Origin: CAVVUC01 sp963751395
Lineage (GTDB): Bacteria > Verrucomicrobiota > Verrucomicrobiia > Chthoniobacterales > Chthoniobacteraceae
Reading direction: 5' to 3'
Assembly: GCA_963751395.1 (NCBI GenBank)
Contig: CAVVUC010000001.1
Coordinates: 1,550,001-1,614,000 of the forward strand
DNA: 64,000 nucleotides
Positions 18,148 to 28,077 of this stretch are shown in pieces. Within the stretch, counting starts at the first letter, position 1, and the number at the start of each line of letters is the position of its first letter. The position numbers and the translations under genes were made by a program. The notes under the pieces are model-generated. The model ran no database searches and was not told the origin of the DNA. It saw only the letters and a list, made by a program, of their open reading frames with translations.

Positions 18148-19551
18148 ATGGCAACTACAACATACACGACCTCCACTGATGGGGTGCTGGGCTACGAATC
18201 CGGGACGATTCGCTCGATCCGGGCATTGGTTTGGGTCTATGTGCTTCTGCTGCTATTTGAAGGTGCATTCAGAAAGTGGATCACGCCGGGCCTTTCGAGT
18301 CCGCTGATGATCATCCGGGATCCCGTCGCGATTCTGATCTACGTCCTGGCGATCAGCGGGGGGGTGTTTCCAACCAGTCGCTTCATGGCGTCGCTGGGCG
18401 GTATTGCGGCTTTGGCGGCCCTGTTCGGTTTGCTGGCCGAGCAGTTTGTGCCCCAAGTTTACATCTTCGGTTTTCGCACAAATTTTTTGCACCTCCCGCT
18501 TATCTTTGTAATCGCACGCGTCATGAACCATGAGCATGTAGTGCAAATCGGACGATGGTGGCTGATTCTGGCGATTCCGATGTCGATATTGATTTTAAAG
18601 CAGTTTCAGGGTGGGGCAGACAGCATTCTGAACACCTGCGCCGGTGGCACGGGGGTTCAACTTGGCACGTCAGGAATGAAAGTCCGTGCGTCGGGTACTT
18701 TTTCCTTTGTCAGCGGACTGGTTTCGTTCTGCGGGATGACAGCCGCATTCCTACTTTATAGCGTGGTAAAGCCCAAGACCTATCCACTGTGGCTACAGGT
18801 GGCTGGTGCTGCCAGCTTGATCGTATCCGTATCCACGAGCGGAAGCCGGTCAGCGGTTGGAGCAGTGGTTGCGGTTTCGGTCGTGGCGCTCTGTGCGGTG
18901 GTTTTGCGACCGGCCCTGTTGCTTCGCACACTCTTGGGTTTGACCTTAATTGCAGCCATCTGGGCAGCCGTTTTTCAAATGGGAAGTGTTCAAGAGGGGA
19001 CGCAGGTCATGAGCCTGCGATTTGAGGAAGCTGGAGGACATCAGGGTATCTGGCCCCGTCTCTTTGGAGGATTCTACCGGGACTTGCTTTATGCCTTCGA
19101 CGCTCCTTTATTCGGCGGAGGTCTTGGTCGAGGCACCAATGCCGGCGCGGTGATGGCCGTAGGAAAAGTGGATTTCGGTATGGGAGAAGATGAGTGGAGT
19201 CGTTTGTTGCTCGAGAGTGGTCCGATAGCCGGGTTGCTTTTTATTGGTTGGCGCGTGACCTTGGTAGTTTTCCTGGCACGACTTTGTATGCGTGAGGTGA
19301 AAACTGGCAATTCGCTGCCTTTCTTTCTCTTCGGGGCACACGGCATGACCATTCTCAATGGGCAGTGGGGGCAGCCTACGACACTGGGCTTTGCTGCACT
19401 GGGAGGCGGATTGTGTCTTGCAGCAGCCAACGGACTGACAGCGAACAATCGTCCGCCGGTTCTTCGCCAGGATTCCCGAAACTCTCATGCCCCTGTAAGA
19501 AAGCTCAGGAGCAGGTCTCCGTACGCAGAGGCGTTGCACGGGCATGGATAA
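18148..19551 (+). CDS. Polytopic membrane protein, O-antigen polymerase/ligase-like
   Basis: The ATG at 18148, one base after the previous stop, gives 467 residues with roughly ten hydrophobic segments, among them ALVWVYVLLLLFEGAF, SLGGIAALAALFGLLA and LLRTLLGLTLIAAIWAAVF. A large loop with GGFYRDLLYAFDAPLFGGGL before the last helices and LLLESGPIAGLLFIGW fits the Wzy/WaaL superfamily layout. Such proteins join repeat units or attach polymer at the periplasmic face. Sequence alone does not say polymerase or ligase. Earlier in-frame starts would overlap the glycosyltransferase and are not favoured. Confidence 0.65.
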   Translation: MATTTYTTSTDGVLGYESGTIRSIRALVWVYVLLLLFEGAFRKWITPGLSSPLMIIRDPVAILIYVLAISGGVFPTSRFMASLGGIAALAALFGLLAEQFVPQVYIFGFRTNFLHLPLIFVIARVMNHEHVVQIGRWWLILAIPMSILILKQFQGGADSILNTCAGGTGVQLGTSGMKVRASGTFSFVSGLVSFCGMTAAFLLYSVVKPKTYPLWLQVAGAASLIVSVSTSGSRSAVGAVVAVSVVALCAVVLRPALLLRTLLGLTLIAAIWAAVFQMGSVQEGTQVMSLRFEEAGGHQGIWPRLFGGFYRDLLYAFDAPLFGGGLGRGTNAGAVMAVGKVDFGMGEDEWSRLLLESGPIAGLLFIGWRVTLVVFLARLCMREVKTGNSLPFFLFGAHGMTILNGQWGQPTTLGFAALGGGLCLAAANGLTANNRPPVLRQDSRNSHAPVRKLRSRSPYAEALHGHG

Positions 19552-19572
19552 ACTGCACCAAGAAGGGATTGC

Positions 19573-20787
19573 GTGAGGGTTCTGCTGATCGGTAATTATG
19601 AGTATGACCAGCAGGAGAGCATGCAGCGCTTCGCCAACTTGCTTGCCAGGGAACTGCCAAAGCATGGCGTGGACGTTGAAGTAATCCGTCCGCGTCCGCT
19701 TTTGGGCAGGTTAAAGCCATCGCCAAATGGGGCAGGCAAATGGCTTGGTTATCTGGACAAGTTCGTTTTCTTCCCACTTGTGCTCAAACGAAGGCTGCAC
19801 AAGTTTCGAATGGCGAAGAGGGAATCGGGTTTTGTCGTGCATATTTGTGATCATTCGAACGCATTCTACACAACTCACTTAAAGGAAGTTCCGCACTTAG
19901 CCACCTGTCATGATCTCTTGGCAGTCCGCGGTGCATTGGGTGAAGATACCGATTGCCCGGCTTCTTTGACTGGCCGACTTCTCCAGAAACTGATTTTGTC
20001 GGGGCTAAAGCGAGCACGGTATGTAGCCTGCGTTTCTCACGCGACCAGGGGCGACCTTCTGCGTGTGGCAGGCGGAGTAATGGCAATGAAAAGTTCTGTC
20101 GTTCTCAACGCAAAAAACTACGACTACAATGCTATCGATCGAGGTTCGGTCTCGATCTTACTCCAGCGCTTTCGCCAGCTTGATTTGAATCAACCGTATC
20201 TTTTGCATGTAGGGCATAATATGAAGCGCAAGAACAGAGCGGGAGTTCTTCACATTCTAGCGAGCCTAAAAAATTGATGGGAGGGCAATATAGTTTTTGC
20301 GGGTGAACCTCTGGACGAATGTGGCTTACAGATTGCAAAGGACTTGGGTATCATAAATAGAGTAATCCAGATAGTTAAGCCCTCGAATCCAGAATTGGAG
20401 GCACTCTACAGCAGCGCATTTGCCCTTATTTACCCCTCCAGAGCCGAAGGGTTTGGCTGGCCTATTATCGAGGCCCAGGCTTGTGGGTGCCCAGTTGTGT
20501 GCAGTGACCAGACGTCCGTTCCAGAGGTCGCCGGCGATGGGGCAATTGTATGTGCCGTTGAAGAGCACGAGGCATTTGCCCAAGCGATCCTCCAACTGAC
20601 AGATCCCATATATCGAAAGGCACGAATCAAATCAGGAAATGAGAATTTACTGCGGTTCTCTTTAGATCGAATGATCGCTGATTACTTGAGAATCTATCAA
20701 AAATTGATCGACGAACCGTTGCCAGAAGAAAGAGAAAGCAGAGGGACTGAGCCGGGTTTCACCGAAAAACCCGCCTTACACTCTTAG
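19573..20787 (+). pseudogene. Glycosyltransferase family 4 with an in-frame UGA stop
   Basis: From a GTG at 19573 preceded by AGAAGGGA, the frame gives MRVLLIGNYEYDQQESMQRF and later YVACVSHATRGDLLRVAGG and YLLHVGHNMKRKNRAGVLHI. It stops at a TGA at 20275-20277. The same frame goes on directly with NIVFAGEPLDECGLQIAKDL and the donor motif PSRAEGFGWPIIEAQACGCP, ending at 20787. Read through, the product is 404 residues, a normal GT4. One base change would account for the stop. No evidence for selenocysteine or readthrough was seen. Confidence 0.78.
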
Positions 20788-20797
20788 CCGCCGACTG

Positions 20798-21472
20798 ATG
20801 CGATTACCAACCAAACTGCTAATCGGGGCAAGCGCTTTTCTTCCATGGGGTCTCAGGCGTCGGATCCTGGAGTTCTTTGCGGGATACAAGATACACAACA
20901 CTTGCAGGATAGGCTTTTCTCTTATTATCCCCGACGAACTGATTATGGACGAAGGTTCCAGAATAGGGCACCTGAATGTTTGTAAAGGGATTAAAAGACT
21001 CCATTTGCACGGTCATTCTGTGATCAGCAGTTTGAATTGGATCACAGGCTTTCCCCTCTCAGCTTCCAAGCATTTTGCTCATATACCGGATCGTTTGCCA
21101 CAGCTCATTCTCGGAGAACACGCGGCTATAGCAAGCAGGCATTTGATCGACTGCACGGCGACGGTGACTGTAGGTAAGTTTACCACGGTGGGGGGATTTT
21201 ATTCCCAGATATTGACACACAGCATTGACCTCGAATCATGCAGACAATCCTGCAGCCCTATTGAGATAGGATCTTACTGCTTTCTCGGAACAAATTGCGT
21301 TTTGCTCGGTGGAAGTATTCTGCCACATTACTCGGTTCTTGGTGCCAAGTCCTTGTTGAACAAACCGTGGACGGAGTCACTTCAGCTATACGCAGGAATA
21401 CCAGCGCAACCGATCAAGAAGCTCTCTACGGAGACGAGATACTTTGATCGGGAGGTTGGCTTTGTCTGGTGA
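20798..21472 (+). CDS. Hexapeptide-repeat acyltransferase
   Basis: This 224-residue protein has hexapeptide-like turns: RIGFSLIIPDELIMDEGSRI, LILGEHAAIASRHLIDCTAT, VTVGKFTTVGGFYSQILTHS and IEIGSYCFLGTNCVLLGGSI. The His of ILTHSIDL is in the usual catalytic loop. The end reads LYAGIPAQPIKKL, a common terminus for these trimeric beta-helix enzymes. The N-terminus is hydrophobic (KLLIGASAFLPWGL). Acetylation of a sugar in the polymer is inferred from context. It follows the interrupted glycosyltransferase by ten bases. Confidence 0.75.
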   Translation: MRLPTKLLIGASAFLPWGLRRRILEFFAGYKIHNTCRIGFSLIIPDELIMDEGSRIGHLNVCKGIKRLHLHGHSVISSLNWITGFPLSASKHFAHIPDRLPQLILGEHAAIASRHLIDCTATVTVGKFTTVGGFYSQILTHSIDLESCRQSCSPIEIGSYCFLGTNCVLLGGSILPHYSVLGAKSLLNKPWTESLQLYAGIPAQPIKKLSTETRYFDREVGFVW

Positions 21473-21537
21473 CGAAACGCCAAATTGAGGACGTCGATCA
21501 TTTGTTTGAAACCCTCTGAAGCCTATTGCTGGCAGGA

Positions 21538-22662
21538 ATGCGTATTACTATAGTCCAGGGTGCTTTTCTCCCTGTGCCTCCTTTGATGGGTGGTGCCGTG
21601 GAGAAAGTGTGGTTCTCGCTTGGGAAGGAATTCGCGCGTCGCGGACACGAGGTATGCCATGTCTCCCGGTGCTACAGCGCACTGTCAGATCATGAAATCA
21701 TCGACGGTGTTCTGCACAAACGTGTCCCCGGCTTCAATACAAAGAGTTCGTTAGTTTTGTTAAAGGTGCTAGATCTGTTTTACTCCCTACGAGTGCTGTC
21801 GATCTTGCCCGATGCGGATATTTTGGTTAGCAATACCTTTTGGCTGCCGATGATTGTCAGAAAGCGAAGTAAGGGACGTCTCTACGTTCATGTTGGTAGA
21901 TATCCAAAGGGGCAGATGCGGTTCTATTCACATGCGGCGCGGCTTCAAACAGTATCAAGTGCCATCGCAGATGCGATTGTTGCAGAAACGCCCAAGCTGG
22001 CTGAGTCTGTGTGTGTGATCCCTTATCCTCTCGCAGAAGAGGGGAAGGAAATGACAACTGACGAGGGGCCACGTGAAAAGTTACTGCTGTATGTCGGCCG
22101 CGTTCATCGGGAAAAAGGCCTGCATATTCTTTTGCGCGCATTTTCTGCTCTGGCCCATGTCGCGATGAAGGGATGGCGCCTCGTTATAGTAGGCCCTTCG
22201 CAAGTCGAGTGTGGAGGCGGTGGTTTCCAATATTTACAGGAGTTGAAGGCATTGGCGGGAGCATTCCCTGATCGTATTGACTGGGTGGGGCCGCTCTTTG
22301 ACACCAGGCAACTTGCGCACTATTACCGTAAGGCAATGCTTTTCGTTTATCCTTCGCTTGCAGAACGGGGTGAGACTTTCGGGTTGGCGCCTCTTGAGGC
22401 GATGTCACATGGCTGCGCTCCGCTGGTTTCAAATCTTGAATGTTTCCGGGATCATGTTCGCGATGGAGTTACGGGCTTTGTTTTTGAACATAGAACGGCG
22501 GAACCAGAACGCGCCCTTGCTGCACGACTCGCGGAATTGGTTCAAGATGACTCTCGATTGGCCGTGGTGGGAGCTGAGGCGCGACGCAAATGCTGTGAGT
22601 ATAGCTTAAGAACTATCGCTGAAAGGTTTTTGAGTGACTTTTCGACTATTCTCCTTGAATAG
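21538..22662 (+). CDS. Glycosyltransferase family 4
   Basis: Translation from the ATG at 21538 gives 374 residues starting MRITIVQGAFLPVPPLMGGA; an in-frame TTG lies 12 bases before. VEKVWFSLGKEFARRGHEV is the GT4 N-terminal helix, LQTVSSAIADAIV the hinge, LLLYVGRVHREKGLHILLRA the start of the donor domain and PSLAERGETFGLAPLEAMSH the E-x7-E motif with the extended loop of the RfaG/WaaG-like subgroup. The protein at 26902 belongs to the same subgroup. Confidence 0.87.
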   Translation: MRITIVQGAFLPVPPLMGGAVEKVWFSLGKEFARRGHEVCHVSRCYSALSDHEIIDGVLHKRVPGFNTKSSLVLLKVLDLFYSLRVLSILPDADILVSNTFWLPMIVRKRSKGRLYVHVGRYPKGQMRFYSHAARLQTVSSAIADAIVAETPKLAESVCVIPYPLAEEGKEMTTDEGPREKLLLYVGRVHREKGLHILLRAFSALAHVAMKGWRLVIVGPSQVECGGGGFQYLQELKALAGAFPDRIDWVGPLFDTRQLAHYYRKAMLFVYPSLAERGETFGLAPLEAMSHGCAPLVSNLECFRDHVRDGVTGFVFEHRTAEPERALAARLAELVQDDSRLAVVGAEARRKCCEYSLRTIAERFLSDFSTILLE

Positions 22663-22855
22663 CGCTGGGCCGCCTGCTCGATGACTTCATAATTGCTCGT
22701 ACGCGGAATAAACTTGTCGCAAAAGCATTGGGACTAGATAACAGGCCCGTAAAACCCTACTCGAACCGATTCGTATTAAACCTGGCCATATAGACTCAGG
22801 CGACGACTATTCAGTAAAGGCGATTGTTGCCGAAAACACCGCACTCGTTCAGTGG

Positions 22856-25360
22856 GTGGCATCGGGCCCTTCTTTGGAAAGGGGAAGGCGATGGCGCAAG
22901 ATCTTTGACACACGCGAGGCGGCGGAGGAATATGTCCGGGAGGAGCGTCGAATACGCGCCACATTAAACATTGATACCGTAATCAAGGGTGAAAAAGCTT
23001 CCACCCAGATCCAAGAACCTTTTGAGGTCCTGAAGGCCCATGGCAAGACTGTTGAGGAGGCCGTGCAGTTCTATCTCCAACACCTCGATCAACGCGATTC
23101 GGAGTTAGGCGGGAGGACTCAAAGCCGCAATCGCGAGAGTGAAAAGTCTCGCATTTCCGAGGGAGCAAGGACAAGTCCATTTTGGGGTTTGAGACTCGTC
23201 GCAATGTTGGTACTGATTGGGGCGGCATTTGCTCTTGATAATGCCATAAAATCCCGGACCAATCTCGTTGACAATAATAGGACGTTGAACGACAGCTTCG
23301 AGTCGAACCCGCTTTTGTCAGGCTGGACGAGTTCCGGACCAGGAGTGAACTGGACGGCTGAAGAGCATGTCTCAGGTAGCCGTTCTGTTTTGGTGAAGTC
23401 GGGAAAACTGTCAAGCGCTCTCCTTTCCGCGAAACCAATGCAATGGTATCGGCTTTCATTTCAGTCGAAAGCTCCTGGGATTGTCGCGAACGTCGGCAGC
23501 AACGGTTACGGCTATTGTTCTGTGTTGTTTTACGACGAAGCAGGCAATCAACTGGCACCCGATTTTTATAGTTCGATTTTGCAATCTGACGGTTGGCGGC
23601 CGAATGAGTTTCGGTTCCGGGCATATTCGCCGTTAAGCGCAGGCGGAGTGCCCCTGAAGTCCAAAATGCGAATCAACTTCGAAACCATCGGGGAGCAGCC
23701 TTTTTTCGTGGACGATGTGAATGTTGAACCTGTCGGCACACCCGAAGTGGCGGATTGGTCGGATGGACTATACGAAAAACTGCCAGCAAAAATCGAGTAC
23801 CGACCCAAGTCTGATCGATGGGCGCGCATACCAGCAACCATGGAAAAGCTGCGGCGAGGCAACCGCATCCGGATTGTGATGCTAGGGGATAGCATCCAGC
23901 AAGACTTGGCGAACACACCTCTGGACGTCCATCTTCAAAAACAGTATCCGGGAAGCCGGGTTGAAATCATTCCTTCCGTACAAGCACGAAAAGGGGTGAG
24001 TTATTTCAAAGTTCACGTCGAAGAGTACATCACACGTTATAAGCCCGATTTAGTGATTGTTGGCGGGATTAGCAACAGTCGAGACATGGATGACTTTCAG
24101 GCACTTTTCGATCAGATTAGATTAAGGGATCTTCAAGCGAGTCGAAAAACAGAAATCATGTTAGTCACCAACAACTGGAGCCCTAGCATAGTGCCGCAAA
24201 ATGCGTATAACCTCTCACCGACAATGCACGAACTCGATCAAAAGCTGGAGAACAATGAGGACATTCCTAATGATTATCGTGGCGATCTAGTAAGGTTTGC
24301 CGCTGCGAACGACTTGGAATTCCTCGATATTCAGGGAATTCTCAGTGAGTTCATATACGGCCCTGCAAAGGCGGCGAGTGTCGGGCCGCCTGTGGGAGCA
24401 AAGGGTGAGCCCTATGGCTATTGGCTGCGCGACTCTGTGCATCCAAACGATCAAGGGAGACAAATCATGGGGCGGATTCTTCTGCGCTACTTCACGCCAA
24501 GTCTTCAGAAGCCGGTCCAGATTCCGCGTTCAGAAGTAGAAAGACGACAAGCCAGATCCTCAGAATTTGCAAAGGAAACAATTGACTACGAAACCTTGAA
24601 ACAATCGTTGGGAGAGTTTTCAGTCGAACCGTCAGAACGTCCTGTCTTTGCGGATACGTTTTCATCAAATTCGCGATTCAAGCTCGATCACATGATCTTG
24701 AAGAACGGCTTTGCTGTTAGCCAACCAGATCGGAATTGGGCGCAGGTGACTTACGATTTTGGGGAACCGCTCGAAGTGCGCGACGGTGAAATCGCTGTCT
24801 ATTGGGCTTTTAAGACAGATGCCTCAAAGGGGCAGGAGTTGGCAAAACTTTACATGTATCTTAATTTCGCAGACCCGCCACAAACCGGTGTCCCCGTACC
24901 AGCCAGGGTGGCGATAGTCATCCGTCCGAGATCTGAATGTGTTCTCTATTGTGACCCGGGCTGGCAGATGAAGAAAGAGCCGGAAATGCAGATTCTGGTT
25001 CCGGAAGAGGCGTTTCCAGATTTGCGCACGGTTGAGAAATTCCGCATGCTCATTCAGTGGCGTGGAGGAGACCTAGTGGTTGTCGAACCCGCCTGGTGGA
25101 ATTATACCTCTGCGCGATGGGAGAGTTTCGTCTATGGTGACAAAGCGAAAGCTGGACCCGTAGTGATGCAGCTAAGCATTAAAAAGCATCTCCTCGATCA
25201 CACCGCTTTCAAATCACTCTACTTCCAGTCCTGTTCCGATGCTCCCATGCTGGATACCGTGTTGGTGACAAGGCGCCCGATGCAGAGGCCTGAGGAGCAG
25301 GCATCATCTCATGACTCGACCAAGGAGTTAGCGCCTTCACCAGAACCAAAAGTTCATTGA
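22856..25360 (+). CDS. Membrane-anchored SGNH hydrolase with an integrase-like N-terminal segment
   Basis: The frame encodes 834 residues. Residues 1-80 resemble the N-terminal SAM-like region of tyrosine recombinases (RRWRKIFDTREAAEEYV, VLKAHGKTVEEAVQFYLQHL). One membrane segment follows near residues 113-128. Residues 340-540 hold the SGNH hydrolase domain: IVMLGDSIQQD with the nucleophile Ser346, LVIVGGISNSRD as block III, and DSVHPND with Asp526 and His529. The C-terminal 260 residues look beta-rich. Such hydrolases often esterify or deacetylate polysaccharide. The frame opens at 22742 without an ATG; GTG 22856 is used here, but the ATG at 23204 just before the membrane segment is a good alternative. 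Confidence 0.65.
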   Translation: MASGPSLERGRRWRKIFDTREAAEEYVREERRIRATLNIDTVIKGEKASTQIQEPFEVLKAHGKTVEEAVQFYLQHLDQRDSELGGRTQSRNRESEKSRISEGARTSPFWGLRLVAMLVLIGAAFALDNAIKSRTNLVDNNRTLNDSFESNPLLSGWTSSGPGVNWTAEEHVSGSRSVLVKSGKLSSALLSAKPMQWYRLSFQSKAPGIVANVGSNGYGYCSVLFYDEAGNQLAPDFYSSILQSDGWRPNEFRFRAYSPLSAGGVPLKSKMRINFETIGEQPFFVDDVNVEPVGTPEVADWSDGLYEKLPAKIEYRPKSDRWARIPATMEKLRRGNRIRIVMLGDSIQQDLANTPLDVHLQKQYPGSRVEIIPSVQARKGVSYFKVHVEEYITRYKPDLVIVGGISNSRDMDDFQALFDQIRLRDLQASRKTEIMLVTNNWSPSIVPQNAYNLSPTMHELDQKLENNEDIPNDYRGDLVRFAAANDLEFLDIQGILSEFIYGPAKAASVGPPVGAKGEPYGYWLRDSVHPNDQGRQIMGRILLRYFTPSLQKPVQIPRSEVERRQARSSEFAKETIDYETLKQSLGEFSVEPSERPVFADTFSSNSRFKLDHMILKNGFAVSQPDRNWAQVTYDFGEPLEVRDGEIAVYWAFKTDASKGQELAKLYMYLNFADPPQTGVPVPARVAIVIRPRSECVLYCDPGWQMKKEPEMQILVPEEAFPDLRTVEKFRMLIQWRGGDLVVVEPAWWNYTSARWESFVYGDKAKAGPVVMQLSIKKHLLDHTAFKSLYFQSCSDAPMLDTVLVTRRPMQRPEEQASSHDSTKELAPSPEPKVH

Positions 25361-25385
25361 ACTTCTGCTGCCTTTCTCTCCCCAG

Positions 25386-26912
25386 TTGACTATCCGCTTC
25401 ACGATTGATGCTGCAAAACGCCTCGGCCTTGCCCTGGAAGACGCCGCGGGAGGGTGGTTGATCATCGTGATCGCTGCCGCGCCTTGGATGTATGGCTCCA
25501 CGCGGCACTGGGCCATAATTCGTTTGTGTGTTCTTCTTAGTTGCATGGCGTCTTACTGGGTGGCGGGTCTTATTTTGCAGTGGAGGTTGCCCAGACTTCC
25601 AGGAACAGTGGGATGGCTTGTTTTGTTCCTGTTGATCTCCGGTTGGCTCACGGTGCTTGCCGGCTCCCTGCCTGCGGCAGATGCCTTTACGACAAGTCAT
25701 TTTGCGATTCTCTACGCGCGCTTTCCTGGCAGTTTTATTGTAAAAACGCCACGGGAGACCATGTGGCTCTTCTCTGGGTTGCTGGCGGCGATGTGTGTCA
25801 CAATCGACCTATCCGCCGACAGGAGTTGGCGAAATGGATTTTGCGCAGCCATGTCCATCGTGGGAGCGTCCATCGTGATCCTCGGTTTTGTTCAGATAAC
25901 AACCGGTGCGCCAGCGATTCTGTGGAACCACGACATGCAGTCGAACGGCTTTTTCTTTGCGACTTTTTTCCATCGCTCTCTGGCAACACCCTTCATCAAC
26001 CTTGTCTGGCCGCTGAGTGCAGCACTGTCGCTTTCAGGAGTGTTTCAGACGACAAAGAGGCAGTGGAGGAAGGGAGTTGAGGTAGTGTTATGGGGTCTTC
26101 TGTCGCTGATTTCCTTTGGCGGACTTGCTGCGCAGGACTCCAGGTTTGGTCAGTTGAACGGACTTGTCCTCATCTCCTTGCTATTCATCTGGATTCTCTG
26201 GAGAAGACCCATGAAACTGCGGGCCTTGCTGATCAGGTCAGCGATCATCGCTATCATCCTGTTTTGTCTCCTTGTCATCACCGCCTTCAAGACGGGAAAG
26301 TATACTCAGATTGCTGAGCGTTGGCAGATGCTCCTGCCGCCACAACAGACATCACTGGCATCCATGCCCATGTCAGGCGGACTCGCCATGCATCCGAACA
26401 TGTTTCTCGAATCCACTGATCCCAATTATAGAATGTTTCTCGGGGCACAAAGATTGGTGGCGGCAACCTGCTTGAGAATGCTGCCTCAGAGCGGCCTGCT
26501 GGGATTCGGCCCTGGTACATGGTCGTCAACCTACATGCATTTCACCAACGACACTTTTCTTCGCACATTTTATTTGCATCTTCAGTTCGCCCACAACGAT
26601 TACCTTCAAACAGTTGTCGAGTGGGGAGTCCTTGGCGCGGCTGCCTGGGGACTTCTGATCGTTGGCGCCTTGGAGGCGACCGCGCGGCGTCTTTATACAA
26701 ACCACGAAAGGAAACAATCAGTGACACGAGACGAGGCTATCGCATTTGGCTGCGCGCTTGCACTAATCGGTGTCTTGCTTCATGCGCTCCTGGACTTCCC
26801 GTTGCAGATTCCCTCGATACAGCTTTATGCTTGCGTCTTGACGGGGTTGCTCTGGGCAGGCCGCCTGCGGGGTGCAGCAACACAGCCTGCGGCAGGTCAG
26901 CATGAAAGTTAA
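25386..26912 (+). CDS. O-antigen ligase/polymerase family membrane protein
   Basis: This protein of about 508 residues from a TTG start has ten or more hydrophobic segments. The diagnostic part is GFGPGTWSSTYMHFTNDTFL, then HLQFAHNDYLQTVVEWGVLG, with HALLDFPLQIPSIQLYACVL near the end. The H-N-D-Y-L and L-L-D-F-P motifs are typical of the Wzy_C/WaaL superfamily. Its role is to polymerise or ligate lipid-linked glycans in the periplasm. It overlaps the next glycosyltransferase by 11 bases. The window therefore holds two such proteins, the other at 18148. Confidence 0.8.
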   Translation: MTIRFTIDAAKRLGLALEDAAGGWLIIVIAAAPWMYGSTRHWAIIRLCVLLSCMASYWVAGLILQWRLPRLPGTVGWLVLFLLISGWLTVLAGSLPAADAFTTSHFAILYARFPGSFIVKTPRETMWLFSGLLAAMCVTIDLSADRSWRNGFCAAMSIVGASIVILGFVQITTGAPAILWNHDMQSNGFFFATFFHRSLATPFINLVWPLSAALSLSGVFQTTKRQWRKGVEVVLWGLLSLISFGGLAAQDSRFGQLNGLVLISLLFIWILWRRPMKLRALLIRSAIIAIILFCLLVITAFKTGKYTQIAERWQMLLPPQQTSLASMPMSGGLAMHPNMFLESTDPNYRMFLGAQRLVAATCLRMLPQSGLLGFGPGTWSSTYMHFTNDTFLRTFYLHLQFAHNDYLQTVVEWGVLGAAAWGLLIVGALEATARRLYTNHERKQSVTRDEAIAFGCALALIGVLLHALLDFPLQIPSIQLYACVLTGLLWAGRLRGAATQPAAGQHES

Positions 26913-28077
26913 CCTTGTATTGCCTCATCAACTGCCCTTTCCACCCAAGCGCGGTGGAGGTGTGGAGAACCTCAACTGGATGCTTGCGCGTGAATTTGCT
27001 GCGCGCGGTCATGAATTGGTGGCTTATTCACGGGCTGCTCCGGAGATGCCTTCGAGGGAGATTGATCGACACGGTATCCGGCATGTTCGCGTGAAGGGTT
27101 ATGACCTTTATCCCAACCGACTCCTCGACCATGCAAACGCGCTTCGCTACGCATGGAACCTCCGTCGCGTGCTGGAGCCTGCGGACGTGACTTCTTTCCA
27201 CACGCCGTTTTCGTTCTTGTTGTGCAGGGATTCGCGGCTCGGTGTCTGCACGCACACAATCCACCGAACGCCCAAGTCGCAGCTTCCTTTTTACCGAAGA
27301 CTTGACCGGCTCTATTGCGGCAGCGACGCCGTGGTGGCGCAGGCAAGGCGGATTGACAGGAAAACGCCCAAGATCAAACGCATCTATAACTGTATCGCCA
27401 TTGATGACACGGTGCTGGCCACGACAACTCCCCGCAAGCCTGGCGGCCTGCTTTTTCTTTATGTTGGAAGGTTCGTTCCGGACAAAGGCATCGCTTCTTT
27501 GGTGCAAGGATACGAACTGGCATTGCGCGATTTCCCGGCGAACAGGCTTGAAACGGTGGGGCCGCAGAAGGATGAGAGTGGGGCCGACGGAAGATTTTTT
27601 GAGGAGATGTGCCAATATGTGCAAAGCCGAAATTTGTCGGGCACGGTGGCTTTTCGTCCTCCTATCTTCGATAGAAATGATCTCAACTCATTGATAGCGT
27701 CCGCCGATGTGATTTGTGTTCCCAGCTTGACCGGTGAGACTTTCAGCATGGCGATCCTCGAGGCCATGGCGATCGCAAAGCCTGTCCTTGTTTCCGACTT
27801 TCCGCCAATGACTGAAGCGGTGGAGCACAAAGTTACTGGATACATTGCGCGTGCCGGGGATTCTTTGAGTCTCGCCGAGGGAATCCGATTTTTCGCGGAG
27901 CGTCCCGATGAACTCGGGTCGATCGGTCGTGCGGGCTTCGACAAGGCGCGGAGCAGCTTTTCTGTGCAGAAAATTGCGAGTGAATACCTGGACGATTTTG
28001 CTTTGCTGATTGCACAAAAGGCCGCCCGTGGATCCGATCCCGCCGCAGTTGTTCGCTCTCATTCTGGGATTCGATGA
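26902..28077 (+). CDS. Glycosyltransferase family 4
   Basis: The start is ATG 26902 inside the end of the previous gene, giving 391 residues. The N-terminus reads MKVNLVLPHQLPFPPKRGGG, followed by VENLNWMLAREFAARGHEL. LDRLYCGSDAVVAQARRI is the hinge. LLFLYVGRFVPDKGIASLVQ begins the donor domain and PSLTGETFSMAILEAMAIAK is the E-x7-E motif. It is similar in layout to the gene at 21538. The stop overlaps the next start by four bases. Confidence 0.86.
   Translation: MKVNLVLPHQLPFPPKRGGGVENLNWMLAREFAARGHELVAYSRAAPEMPSREIDRHGIRHVRVKGYDLYPNRLLDHANALRYAWNLRRVLEPADVTSFHTPFSFLLCRDSRLGVCTHTIHRTPKSQLPFYRRLDRLYCGSDAVVAQARRIDRKTPKIKRIYNCIAIDDTVLATTTPRKPGGLLFLYVGRFVPDKGIASLVQGYELALRDFPANRLETVGPQKDESGADGRFFEEMCQYVQSRNLSGTVAFRPPIFDRNDLNSLIASADVICVPSLTGETFSMAILEAMAIAKPVLVSDFPPMTEAVEHKVTGYIARAGDSLSLAEGIRFFAERPDELGSIGRAGFDKARSSFSVQKIASEYLDDFALLIAQKAARGSDPAAVVRSHSGIR

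Noticed and set aside
20275..20277. UGA as selenocysteine or programmed readthrough
   Set aside because: No SECIS-like hairpin was seen after the stop, GT4 enzymes have no known Sec, and one base change explains it.
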